Below are positions 25,676 through 37,619 of a stretch of 64,000 bases of DNA, piece by piece; positions within the stretch are counted from its first letter, which is position 1, and each line of letters begins with the position of its first letter. The stretch covers positions 24,076,001 through 24,140,000 of the forward strand of contig JAJNNQ010000040.1 of the NCBI GenBank assembly GCA_027886175.1, given 5' to 3'. The stretch comes from Phylloscopus collybita. Its lineage: Eukaryota; Chordata; Aves; Passeriformes; Phylloscopidae. A program made the translations under genes and the position numbers. The notes beneath the pieces are model-generated. The model saw nothing but the letters and a program-made list of their open reading frames with translations, was not told the DNA's origin and searched no databases.

Positions 25676-27194
25676 AGCACCCTATTGCTAAATACAATAT
25701 AAATGAACTAAATACAAGAAATACAAGTGAAATTCCTTTACTTTTTAAAAAATCTGTATTTATGGTGTCTACTTTTCACTAAGGTTTCTGGTGAAAGAGA
25801 GCCATATATAGATGTCTTGCTGCATTTTCATGTTTTCACCTTTTTTTAAATGGCTTTAAGTTGACAATTTGCATTTCTGGGAAATTGTTGCAGTTGTGTT
25901 GTAGTATTCTTTGGCATTCAGTCACTAAAACAAATTCTAGTTTTTTGGTTTTGTTTGTATTATTGTTTATACCTTCAGTATTTTACTTATTGCTTTTATT
26001 TTTCTCCATATATTTAATAGGTAACTTTGCCATGGCTTGTTTCTAAGTATTGAGGACAAAAAATAACAATTTGACTCTATGGAGTTTTTTGTGGATTTTT
26101 TTCTTAATGAGAAATTTTGTAGTTTCTAATTCTGTTTCTAAATTAAAAGAAATCCTTTTTAATACATGCTGATTCTACTATATGTAAAATCTTACAATTT
26201 TTTGCCTGCAGAGCTACAAATAAAAAAGCTTGTCATATGGAGAAACAAAGCAGAGAAAGGAAATGAAATGAGTGAACATGAGTAATAAGTCTGTCTTCTG
26301 ATCTCTGATGTGTCCACCCTATATGGGAAGATATTTGTGGAGCTGAGTTAAATAGCTATGCTTCACAGAAGTATTCTTTTAAGTCCCAGTATCTTTCTCT
26401 AATCACTGTCAGTTATATTAAATTACCTTTTTTATCATGGGCAGAAAGCCACTTTGTAGTCATTCCAAAAATATGGTTTATGACAACTTCTGCAATAAGT
26501 TTCAATAGGGCCTTTTTCTTTTTTTTCCAGGTAATTCTTACAGAATTATTTTTAATCAAGGAATATGGTTTATGTGAACAGCTATTAAAAGAACTTACAG
26601 TGGGTAAAAATAAGGCAGAGTTTTGTCTTTATTGTCTGTGGATATTTTGCAGAACTTTGTCTGGATTGTTTTAATTTCAATCTTTTTCTACTGAATAAAA
26701 CCCCAAGCAAATTGTTAAAATCAAATAGCAAACTCAGTTGGAAAGGAGGAGGGCACAACCCTGTAACCAGGTGATGGAGCACTATTTGGAAAACACTGAC
26801 AATTTTCAAGTGGGTTTGCTCAGTGTTTTGTGTTATATATGTAGACTGGATGCCCAGCAGTATTTATTTGTAGGATTGTCTGAAAGCAGCGTTTTTTGTT
26901 TTTTTTTTCTTCTCAGCTGAATTTACAGGTCCAGCTGGATTTTCTATTCTTTTTATGAGATGCTATTAGATCATCTTTTTGAAAAGGCAAAGACTAAGCA
27001 AGGCTGTTGTGTTTGGCAACTGCAGTTTGCAGAGGCATAAATGAAACTAATAAAGCAACACACTATTGCATGTTGTGACAGTTTGGGTTTCCCCTGTTCA
27101 ACAAGGGGCTTAAGCTCCCAGCAGAAATCTGTATGTTATTTATGTTCTGTGTGGCTCATGATGAGGTAAAATTCTCTGCTACTTGAAACAAATG

Positions 27195-27284
27195 CACCCC
27201 CCCAACAACAACAAAAAAAAAACAACACAAAAACAACAACAACAACAACAAAAAAAATCCAACCCCACCACACCCCACCACAAC
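27195..27284 (+). repeat. A/C-only tract with (AAC)n microsatellite
   Basis: Ninety nucleotides contain no G and one T. The core is an (AAC)n-type array with long A runs, flanked by C runs (a C7 block at the left and CCCC blocks at the right). It is likely to vary in length between individuals. Confidence 0.9.
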
Positions 27285-27353
27285 TATGTTGTGATACCTG
27301 CTGCATTGCTGCTGTGCTGTAGAATATATGAAATACTACGCTTGGGGCTTGCC

Positions 27354-27383
27354 TTTTTTTTTTTTTTTTTTTTTTTTCCCCCC
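27354..27383 (+). repeat. T24C6 homopolymer pair
   Basis: Twenty-four T residues run directly into six C residues. It lies about 70 nt after the A/C tract, so two opposite-composition low-complexity blocks sit close together. It could serve as a pyrimidine tract, but no AG acceptor context follows closely. Confidence 0.9.
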
Positions 27384-28024
27384 TTCTTAAATGCTGTTGG
27401 CTTTTACAGCTATGGCATTGGTGCCAGGCTCTATGTTTTCATGTTCCTCTAACTTCTGATGGCAACTAGAAGGAGCTGAAGGAAGTGACTTAAGCAGAAG
27501 GGAAAGTCATGTTGCCCTTAGGGTATTCTTTCCTCATGACTCTCATAACTGCCTGGAAAATTGTCTGAAGTAGAGTATTTCCTCTTTCAAACACTGCTTA
27601 TTTTATTCAGTAATGGCTTTACAGTAATCTTTCTTTACAGAGCAGATGTTGGATATACTGGCACACAATCCAGAGACAGGATATTTTGGAGAAGTGACCC
27701 AAAGCAGAGATCTAGCATAATCTGTCATGTCACAGTAACAAACTGTATGGTAACAGCTTTACAAAGATGCTGTCATTTTAGATAGTTTTGAAAATGGGAA
27801 GCCATAGTGGAAGAGTTGGGAGCAAAAATGCTACAAGGGAGATTGAAGTAGACTCTGGTGAGGAAGACAATTTGTTGACCGGTGATTATTCAGTTGTCTG
27901 TCTCGACCATTTGCTTCCAAAGAGAAACCAAAGTGACTGTTTCTGAGAAAGACTGTTTCTAAGAGTAAGCAACGTTGACAGGGTTTCTGGTTCTGAAAGG
28001 ATTTCCAGTAGCAGTCCTTTCTCA

Positions 28025-28052
28025 TGTATGCATGCATGCATGAATGCATACA
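28025..28052. repeat. ATGC-type near-palindrome
   Basis: A short ATGC repeat forms a 28-bp sequence that equals its own reverse complement except at one mismatched pair of positions. It is mostly alternating purine and pyrimidine, a composition that favours cruciform or Z-DNA. Confidence 0.75.
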
Positions 28053-29487
28053 GAACAGGAGCACTAGAGCTAGCCTCAAATTGCAACTGGTCTCTAGTAT
28101 TTTTTCTGCTTCAATATTCAGCTAGGCTCTGTTGCCTGTGCTTCCTCCTCCCCTAAAGGGAAATATTCCTCCCCTTACACAGCTGTCATACAGGTGATGC
28201 TCCCTTGAGACTTTTTGCAGTGGTCTGATTATTTATAATTTATAGGTGATGCTGTACAGCACATTCACTATTTTTCTTGGTGATCAAAATTCATTGTCAA
28301 GAATGCTGATGTACTCTTGCACTAAGGAGGCTGATGTAGAGGAAACCTCTCATGAGATGTGGACATGCTCACAAAGTGCATTCTGTCTTTATATATGGAA
28401 TGAATATTCATACTGCTGCATATCACAAAGTTTATCTTAAGTGTATTGACTTTGAACTGTAATTGCTAAAAGTCTTTCTCAAGACCTCTGCATTAATACA
28501 GGAGGTGCTATTTAACAGTGAGGTAGCTTATGATACCAAACATATCTGACTTGTCCCATTGGTGGTTTTTTGAAGAAATGCAGAGGAATCTTAATCACAC
28601 AAAATGAGCAAAAGGTGGCCTGAGTTTAACTACTGTTAACAACAATGCAGCACCCAACTTGTTAATGGTGGCACCATTTCAGTTTGAAGCAAGAAACTAA
28701 TGGCAGTCCATCAGTGTTCAACATATCAGACAGCCGAAGAAAACCCAAGCCAGTCTGTTGCCAGCAAAGAAAGAAAGAGGAGTGTGTCTCTCTTATGTTG
28801 AAGAGATAGATGCTTACTGCTGAAGGTGCAGGAAAATAGGCAGTGCTAACAGGATATTTGAGGGCTCTTGCTCTATTAAGTAATAAACCACTTAATATGC
28901 AGCAGATGTTTTGCGTGTCTTGTGTCAGGCTGGAGGCGGAACATGTTTTGAATGCATAAACAGAATAATGCTTTTTTGTGTGTTCTTTATCCTTCCCCCT
29001 TTTTCTGTGAGGATTTTCTGACATAAAAAAAGGCAGAACTTAAGCCAGTTGCTATCCATAAAGAGAAGATGGAGTTTGATGCTGACAATGTTTCATCCAT
29101 AAACTCATTTGTTGGATTTTATGTAACTGAGTATTAACTGTTATCCAAAGTTACCCAGTTATGCACTCTGCAGTGCACAGTCACACAGTTTGAAGCTAAT
29201 TAGAGTTAGCATTGAGGACACAAATTTCCTTTGCTTCTTCAAAGGAGGTACAACTTTGAAGAGTGTGGAAGAAATGTAACTTCTGTTCTCCAGACAGCTT
29301 TACAAAACAGTTTCATCTGGAAGGATCCTTATTTTGATGGTATATTGCCTTGTCTTTAAGGTTGCTTTTTAGAAGATACAATCTTTTAAAATGTCTTTGA
29401 AATTGACTCAGTGCAGTACTTCACCTGGCACTGTGCAGTGATCTTTCCTTCTGGGGTTTTTCAGGGTTTTTTTGGCAGACAATTTAA

Positions 29488-29507
29488 TTTTTTTTTTTTT
29501 TTTTTTT
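29488..29507 (+). repeat. Poly(T) run, 20 nt
   Basis: This is an uninterrupted run of 20 T in intron 57. It could be the poly(A) tail of an old minus-strand retroposed copy, but I cannot identify a body beside it, so it is left as a mononucleotide repeat. Confidence 0.9.
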
Positions 29508-32500
29508 AATCTTTGCTGATTTCTTACTGTCAGTCTCCTGGGTCTGGACATTGGTTCTCATATACTTTAGATTAAAGGTTCTGGTTTGTCCCTAAGTTGC
29601 ATGTAAGTAATTGTCCTGTTTCTGACAGGAGCCAGGAACAGCGTTTAGAGAGACAGGCAAAAGAAAAGTGGAGCAAGTAGAGAGGAATAGTTCTCTTCCT
29701 ACCTTCTGTTGATCAGAGATGTATGAAAATGTCTGTGATGATGCTACTGGTTTACTGTAAAATAAATAAAAACAGAAATAAAAAGAGGTCAAGCCTTCCA
29801 AGGTTGTTGATATCAGATAGCTGTTATGCTTCCATATGGGTTTGGTGGGATTAGTTTTCCTTCATCAAAAGCACACTGTAGTCCTTTTAAAATAAAACTG
29901 AATGTGTTTTTGCTGGCAGTTTGACATTTGAAAATTGGTTCCACTGCTAGCAGGGTGATTACTGCTGTTGCATAAAAGTAAACAATTTCTCTCCACCACA
30001 TGAAGAGGAGAAAGATGCAACAGCTTCCCTCTCTGTTTCAGTCTCCACACTGATTCAGGCATTTTTGCTGTCTCTGGGGTGCAATCTGTGTGAATTCTTG
30101 TATTAAATCCTGATTAGGTATGTTAAACAGATTTTTTTCTAAAAGCTCTGTTAAAAACATTTTTTTATGCATAGCATTGTAAACCAGACCTGTTTTAATC
30201 TACTGCTTTTGTGTAGTTTATGCAAGCCATCAAATTTAATTATTCTCATGCGCTTTTTTAGCTGTCATGTTACAATGGATTTAAACAAAAATATGCTCAC
30301 TTATATTAGAAAATTGCTGGATGAGCAAAATAGGCATATTCTATCAGATTTTTTTCTGTTGTTTATATGATACTTTTGTAGTAGTCATGCTATGGTGAAA
30401 TGCAAAGTAAGGATTGAATATAAAAAATTGCTTTCTTGAAAAAAAGCCTGCAAAGCAAGTTCAGAGGATATGCACTGTGTAGCAAACCCATCACAAAAGG
30501 ATTCCAGTGACCAGAGTGGTCATATTTCTGGGGATTTCAGTAGTTGATTCAATAGAGAATTCACATTAACATACTGAAGCCTGGCTTTTCACTTTTGTTA
30601 AGAAAACAATTATATATTTTTAAAAAAGCTTTTTGACGGTAACGTCTTTGGCGTTAGCTAAAGGATGTGTACTGTGGGGCTTTTTTTCCCTCAACATAGT
30701 TCCTAATCATATTTAAAACACACCCCACCCCCAACATAAATACCTAGATTTTTAAGAGGGAAAAAAAAGAAAAGCCTTTAGGCATTCAATGTTTTCCAGT
30801 CCCTAAAGACTGTGCTCTGTTGAGCTTCCAAACTTCTCTGGACAACCAAGTCTTGGTTATCATTGACCTAGAAACACAGTCTCATTTCAGTGGACTAGGA
30901 AATAAGAAATCAAGTTACATAAGGTTACTGGTGCTGGAAGACATATTAATGAACATCATTATGCCTCATTTTTTGTAACCTCTGCTCAATTAAGCATTGT
31001 CTCCCATCTCTAGTTGGATTTAGATCCTGTAGCATCTCTAGGGAATGCAGGACTTGGGAGTTCTTGCTTCAGAAAAGACTAGAGAAGTTCTTCCTTGGAA
31101 AATTAACTGTGTAAAAAAAATTAGTTTAATTTTTAAGAAAAAGCATAGCCCTGTCATCTTTCATTTAAGAATAGCTTTTTAATGTCTTTTTGATGCAGTC
31201 TGTGTGACAGTGAAGCTTACTTCTGCCTTTGTGCTGTAGTACTGGATTCTTTTCTGGTGCACAGAAAGCAGGCCTTTCAAAGTGTTTGCGAGGTTATTTT
31301 AAGTGTGACTTTTCCAAACAGTCTTCAAAACATTTTTTCCAGCTTTAAAAATGCTGGTAGATGAAAATGGAGGAAATACCCGTACTGGTTTTGTGTAGCT
31401 TTACTAGTTTTGAACTGTAACAAGTTCAGAAGAAAGTCAGTTAGCCTTCCTTATATTGAAGCGTCTCACAGGACAGATGCAGTTTGAGATTGTCAGTTTA
31501 TTGGTTATCGGTTTTTAGAATGTCAGTAATAGCTTCGTGTTTCTTGTCTGAGCAGCAGTGATGCAGCATACTTTCCTTTGCCTATCTCTTTGGCTGCACT
31601 GCTGCAAAGTACTTTGTTTGAGAGATGTTTTAGATGCTTATTTTATGTTGTGTATGTCTATTAATGCATATTCAGAGGTGGGTGGCATTTTTGGTGAGTA
31701 GCCATGAGCACGTGCGCTCCTCCAGAGAGAGAAGGGAAATTATCAAGGAGCAAGAAAGTCTTAGTGAAAAAATGCCCCTATTTCTGGCCTGAAGCATCTA
31801 TTTTGATAAATAAAAGGGAAAGTCTTAAGTAAGCTAACATTTATTTGCCTCTGGTAAAAGATCACCAGCATGCATAGTCTAATTCTCTTTTGCCCGCATC
31901 TGTCAGTTTAGTTTCCTTGTGCATGCAGGCAAAAAGGAGGCATTTGCCATAGATGTGACTTCCAGGTCTACACTCACATTGAACCCTTGTATTTGACCCC
32001 TGATTTGCACACTCTTTATTGACACTACAGCAAGAGAGTAAGTGGCTAATGGTAAACTGAGAGACAATTAGGAAAATGCAGCCCTTGGCAGTCCTTTTTG
32101 GTTCTTTTTGAGATGTCTATTTAGATTCCTCTCTTATATATATAGTATCTAAAATACTCAATATACATTTATTATGAAGGCAAATAGTTTCTTTTTTTTT
32201 TTTCATCCACTCTTATATTTCCTTTTCTTTCCCCATTATGGTGTTGGTCACTGTTACTGATTTATCAGAATATGTAGGATTTGGTCTCATCTTTAAAGTC
32301 CCATGTGCTACATGTGTCTTTGTATCTCCAGGTATTAATGGTTGTATATTAGGCACCATTTTTCTCCTTCATTATTTCTCTTGCCACATAGATTTTGTAT
32401 GCAGTAATAAAAGGTAAATGTGTGGTGGGCTCCATGATCTCAAGTTAAATATTGCTCTTTATTTGACTGTTTTCTTTATCAGATGGGTTAGACACGTAAA

Positions 32501-33732
32501 ATTGACTTTTACAGAGAGATGTGTACAGAGACCAAAATGCTTTTGAAATTTTATGTGTATGTGTTCCATTAAATAATATCTGACAGGAAGCAGCAGATTT
32601 TAAACATGCTATGCTTATTTTCTTTCTAGTTCATTCTTTAGTGATGGAGACAACTGGCAGTTGTCACAACCTTTATCTCTGTATGATCTTTATAAAAAAT
32701 TCCTCATCTCACTCTGAGTTTGCTCAATCATCCTGCTTATTCTTCCTATCCTATTAAATGCCACAGATTATTTTCTTCCATTTCATTTTAGTGTATAAAA
32801 GTAACAGGAATTTTTCAAGCACTGGGTACAGAATAAAGATGAATAAGTAATTAAATGCTACAGGAGCTGCTGATTGGCACATAAGGCTACAGTGTGCTGA
32901 ACTGATATGAGTTACAATAACTTGCATTTTTACTTCCTTGAAAGAGTGCATAATGAGACCTGATTTAAATATGTTCTGTTTTTAAGAAACATCCCATGTG
33001 TTTTCTTTGAAATTAGCTTTGCCTTCATCTGTTGGAACTATTAAGCAGATCTGCTCCTTGAATTATTCTGTACAAGTCTGTACAATTCAAAACAGAAAAA
33101 GAGACTGCAAATTAACAGTGAGTAATTTTGGAAGTCCACTTACTATACTCAAAAAAAAAAACCAAACAATTTTAAGGTGCAGCTGAAGGAAATAGGTGCT
33201 TTAAGGATACACTGGACAGTTTAAAAATCACAATAGCAAAAGTTTTGTAGCTTTTAAATTTTTCAAGAGTGGAAAAGACTTCAGCTGCAAAGCATTCTCA
33301 ACAGAAATTTTGTAATGCCCTGGTTTAGGCAACCTCCTTTAAAAATCTTAGCCTACAAGAAGAGTTGGGTTTTATATTAGAAATCAGATGTATCTTTAAT
33401 GAAGAGAGGGCAAATGGATTTGTAACAAAGCAAATGGTCTATATATCTGTATTTCCAGAGTTATAAAGGGAGCAACATATGTTTCACAGTTACTGAAAGA
33501 GGAACAAATCAAAATGGAGAGTAAATCACTGGCTCATGGTTGAAAATCATGGAGGCACTTTCGTTCTCTTCCCTGAGAGGAGGATTGTGTTAGTGAGATC
33601 CTGGGTTACTGTGCTTTAGTTGGCTAACTTGAGACCTCATACCTACTGAATGAATGCTCAGTGCTGATTGTAGTTACTGCTCTGTTTCATACTGCATAAA
33701 ATATTTAAAGAGTGTAGTTTTGTAAGCACATG

Positions 33733-33834
33733 TCCATCTATATCCATAGATACATGTATATCTATATACATGGATATATGGATATCCATATCCATACATA
33801 TATCTATGTATAGATATAGTCCATATCCGTCTAT
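33733..33834. repeat. Degenerate TATC/GATA repeat with internal palindrome
   Basis: About 100 nt are composed of permuted TATC, GATA, CCATA and TATGG units in both orientations. A perfect 16-bp palindrome (ATATGGATATCCATAT) lies at 33776-33791 near its centre. It looks like an eroded tetranucleotide or hexanucleotide repeat containing an inverted duplication. Confidence 0.8.
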
Positions 33835-36171
33835 CAATGGAAGACTTCTGTCAAAGTAAGGGGTTTTTTAAAATTATTTTTGGTAAGTGTTGTTTAAGCT
33901 CAGCTATGAAAACAGTTTGTGTTGACACTGCATCAGCACACCAGATTTTCGGTTTTCAGGGCTTTCCCCCCCTCTTTTATAAGAATCAAGAATGTCTAAA
34001 ATTAGTGTTGGTTTTTCCAGGACAGTTGCATGTTTCGGTTTACGTAGGAAGTAAGGATGGATTTGCAAATGCAACAGAACTGTGTAAACCGTAGACATTA
34101 GATTTAGTAGTCTGTCACCTGTCAGATTACTGAGGGCAGTGAAGCTTTCATTTTAAACCATTACCTAAAGTATACAGTAATTTTGCAATTTATAATTGTT
34201 GTATAAAGTACAGTGGTATGAATTACTGCCCAAGTTGTCTACATCTCCTTTTTGTATGACTAATATAGCTTTAAAATATTATTGTGCTTTTATAAGCATA
34301 AAAACATGGTGTGGGCAAAATAAATGTGTTATCTCTGTGCTCAGTGTTCACTTTTTCCTTTGTATTCACATCTGCATGCTCAACAGGACTCAAAAAATAC
34401 TTGCATCCATGTGTTTAGCTTATTAGTGGACAATTTTCAGTGACAAGTTTTGAGATGCTTCTCAAGTTTGGTTTTGGTGTGTGTGGGGTTTTTTTTGCCA
34501 TACTTTCACCTATTTAATCTGTACCAAAACTGTAGTATCATTTTTCTCCCTGAAATGCATAGCCAGCAACAGGAGGGGAAGTTTTCCTCTACTAAGACCT
34601 GTGCTCCACTCAAAGCTTACAAATGCTGTAACTCTTGTAGTTCTTAATGACAAAAGGAAAATGAAGAACCTTGTCTACTGAAGGAGGTACATCTGAGTAG
34701 CCACTGGAGGGATATCTTTTGAAAAACTAAATAAATCACCAAAATATATGATTGTACTTCTTATTGTATAAAAACCTTTACAATAATCAATTTCATCACC
34801 ACAGGTTTTATGTTCCTTGCTGGGCTTTTTATAACTTAATTTTACTATGTAGTGTTCCTCTAGATGTGATTTTTCCAATGAAATCTTTGTTTGTCCATTC
34901 AAGACAGATGATATTTCAGCTCAAGATCAGATTTATGAGTGGGTTTCTTTTTCTGTTTCATTGCAGAGAGGTTTGCTGGGACAAGAGACAGTATTATTGG
35001 TATGCTTGGTTATGCTTGTATTGTGTACTCTTATCTCTCATTGCTCTTCTTGTTTACCAGCAGAGAGACACAGAGAAATATATTGAGTATTGCTAAGAAA
35101 AAGTTATGCAAGTCTGAATGCATTATTTTTTCACCTGTGGTGTAAGAAAAAACAAAACATAATCTAGGAAGTCTGTGGTGTGCTCTACTGCTAAATGATT
35201 TTAGTAGTATTATTTCAGTGTGTGGTTTATTTCATGCTAAGAGAGTTTTCTATCAGAAATAGTGATAAAGATTGCCATGGGTGACTTATAGCTGATGAAC
35301 TGTATGGACCAAACTCTTAAAATCTTTGTGTTGTCAACTTCAATTTGAACAACTTCAATGGCAGGGATGTTGGAGAATTAAATCCAAGGTCTCTTAGGTC
35401 AAACTTGATTGAAGTTTTATTGAGGGTCAGGAGAAATTGATGAAACACACTATGTGAGGGTAAACAGGAGAGACAGAGTAAAAGAGATCCATCTCTAGAT
35501 TGTTTCTAACTGCTGGAATTTCTTATAATACTCAAAATGTGACATAGCCTCCCTTTTCTTGTATTCTTTGGAAATATTTTTGAAGTTATATGGAGGGGAG
35601 AAAAGTAATTCAAGAAATACTTCCTACTTTAAAGTGTAGTAATCAGCCTTCTGTTTCTGACAATGTTTTAGAAATTAAGATACATTATATTTTACTGATG
35701 CATCCACACAGGTTCTACTAACCAAAAGTCTTTTTTAAATGGGGAAATTTTTGAGCCATAATACTGGCTTCTTTCTTGAAACAAATTCCTGCGTAGAGAA
35801 TACTTTAATGATTTGTAAGCTATGGATGTTCAAGTGTCTTATTCTAATGTGTGTAATGTGAAATTAAAATATTGGTACATACTGTGATGAACTGAAGAGA
35901 TTCTTCAGGAATGTTGCTTTTACAATGCTTCCATTTCTGTATTTTTTTTTTTAATCAGGAGGGCTTGTTTTTTAAATGGCAATTTTCATTACTACGTGTA
36001 GTATGCACTGAATCCTACAAAGAATATTATTGCTCTTCAGAACCTTACAGAGATAACACTGTTCTGAGGAGTGTTTCTATAAATACAACAGTACCAAAAG
36101 TTGGACTGTATAATGCAGGTTCCTAAATGTAATGGAGGTTAGTGTGTTTTCAGTGATTTGTTTTTGTTTGG

Positions 36172-36220
36172 GTTACTTATTTATTTATTTACATATTCAT
36201 TTATTTATCTTATTTGAAAA
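36172..36220 (+). repeat. TTTA-type microsatellite
   Basis: Imperfect tandem TTTA/TTAT units occur in intron 57 with a few interruptions (ACATATTCA). It is an ordinary AT-rich simple repeat. Confidence 0.75.
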
Positions 36221-37489
36221 AGTAGAATGCAAGGATTTAGAAAGATGAGAAGATAAAGGAATTAACTGGGGGAGGAGGGAGGAAAAATAACATCTTGCCT
36301 CCTGCTAAGCTAAAGTCAAAATAAGGGTGTTTTTTGTGATTGTGGCATTAAGAGACTAACTAATGAAAATGATAAGATGGCATTTGTGATGTGTTTATGG
36401 TATCTTTTTTTCAAACTTTGCTGTAGTAGAACACTCATTCTGTAATGTTGTCAGCATTGACTAAGTGCTTTTTTTCAATCTGGAATGGGCCTTAGCAAAT
36501 CATAACAGCAGAATAAGTCTTGACTTTTTAATTAGAACTAAAAAATACATTGTAAAAATAAACATAACATTCTAATAATGTTCAAAGTATCTTATTTTGT
36601 TTTTCTGTGTGTAGAAAAGAATACAAATAAAACAGGAAAAGCAGTTTCCTTCTAGGTGGGAGAGATTTATGCTTTATGCTGGAAGAAAATGCTTCTTAAG
36701 AAACAGAACAGCTGACTACTTACAACCTTTTAAAAAAAAAAATGGTTGCACTTAATCCTTTAATAAAGTCATAAATGCTGGAGAGCAAAATATCCTGAAA
36801 TTAATTTCCACCACCATGAAAAAATCTTACATAAAAATTGATTTTTTTTTTCTTTCTGTGTATAAGTTTCAAGGGGATTTTGAGTAATAAAGATCAAAAT
36901 ATTTTTGAGTAATTTAAAAGATGGCTTTTTCAGCATGTGTTATCACAGTAAAATTTCTGATACATGTTTTCTAAATTTTAAAAATATTATTAAATAGTGG
37001 ACAGAAACAAGATGTTTCATTTTCTAAGGAATGTTAACAATTTTTGCAATTCTTCTTACCATTTGTAAAATAATTTTCTGAAGTCTCAGGTAGATGCTGT
37101 TTGCTGTCATTCCAGCTATCAAAAAAGTAAACAGTCTGTTGTAGCAATCTACTATATATTAGCAATCCTGTTGAAAGCAGTAAACCCATTAAGTTTACTT
37201 TTTAATAGAATTTTAATGTAGTAGTTTCAGTTTGTTTGGCTTTTTTTTTAAGTTACCATCATCACCTTTCTTGTATTCCTGTCTTCAAGTCAATTTCCTA
37301 AAAATTACCCTTCCCGCCTCAATTTCTTGCTGCTACTGTTTTGTAAAATTTGCATTTTATCTTGCAGTCTGAATAACAGTGGCTATTACTCACTCGCTAG
37401 GTAGGTCTGGTTGGAGAGATGAAAACAAGGAAAACTATATGGTTCACAAGGTCAAGTGACAAATGCATTCTTCTTTCCCTTCCCAAAAG

Positions 37490-37619
37490 GCACTGAGGCG
37501 TGAACTGAAGGATAAAGAGCAAACCATTCTCAACGCTGTGGACCAGGCACGAGTGTTCCTTGCTGACCAACCAATTGAGGGGCCTGAGGAACCAAGGAGG
37601 AGCTTGCATTCAAAAACAG
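37490..37619 (+). CDS. UTRN: Utrophin exon (dystrophin exon 58 equivalent): penultimate repeat, middle helix
   Basis: The exon is 130 nt; the human dystrophin counterpart is 121 nt, so the paralogues differ by three codons at the 3' side, where this exon has [11 protein letters not shown]. It starts in phase 0 with [10 protein letters not shown] and ends with one base of the Glu codon that exon 59 completes. The run [14 protein letters not shown] is a clear utrophin signature. It supplies the second helix of the penultimate spectrin-like repeat, followed by a proline-bearing stretch. The donor ACAG/gtcaga has C at +3 and departs from consensus, although the exonic side and the G at +5 fit. 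The reading frame stays open 99 codons into the intron, to a TAG/TAA-type stop at 37916-37918. Confidence 0.95.

Larger units (their letters stand above)
14084..37489 (+). other. UTRN: Intron 57 equivalent (23,406 nt)
   Basis: This is the largest intron in the window, AT-rich and poor in recognisable repeats. It contains A/C-only tracts at 24014-24123 and 27195-27284, a T24C6 run at 27354-27383, a T20 run at 29488-29507, a 32-bp palindrome at 25644-25675, an ATGC near-palindrome at 28025-28052, a GATA/TATC-type block at 33733-33834 and TTTA repeats near 36172-36220. Many open frames of 60-120 codons exist on both strands; none shows a family I know. The acceptor is a strong pyrimidine tract ending cccaaaag. 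Confidence 0.9.

Noticed and set aside
28662..29024. 120-codon open frame on the minus strand in intron 57
   Set aside because: No recognisable motif, no splice or promoter context, and composition typical of translated intron.
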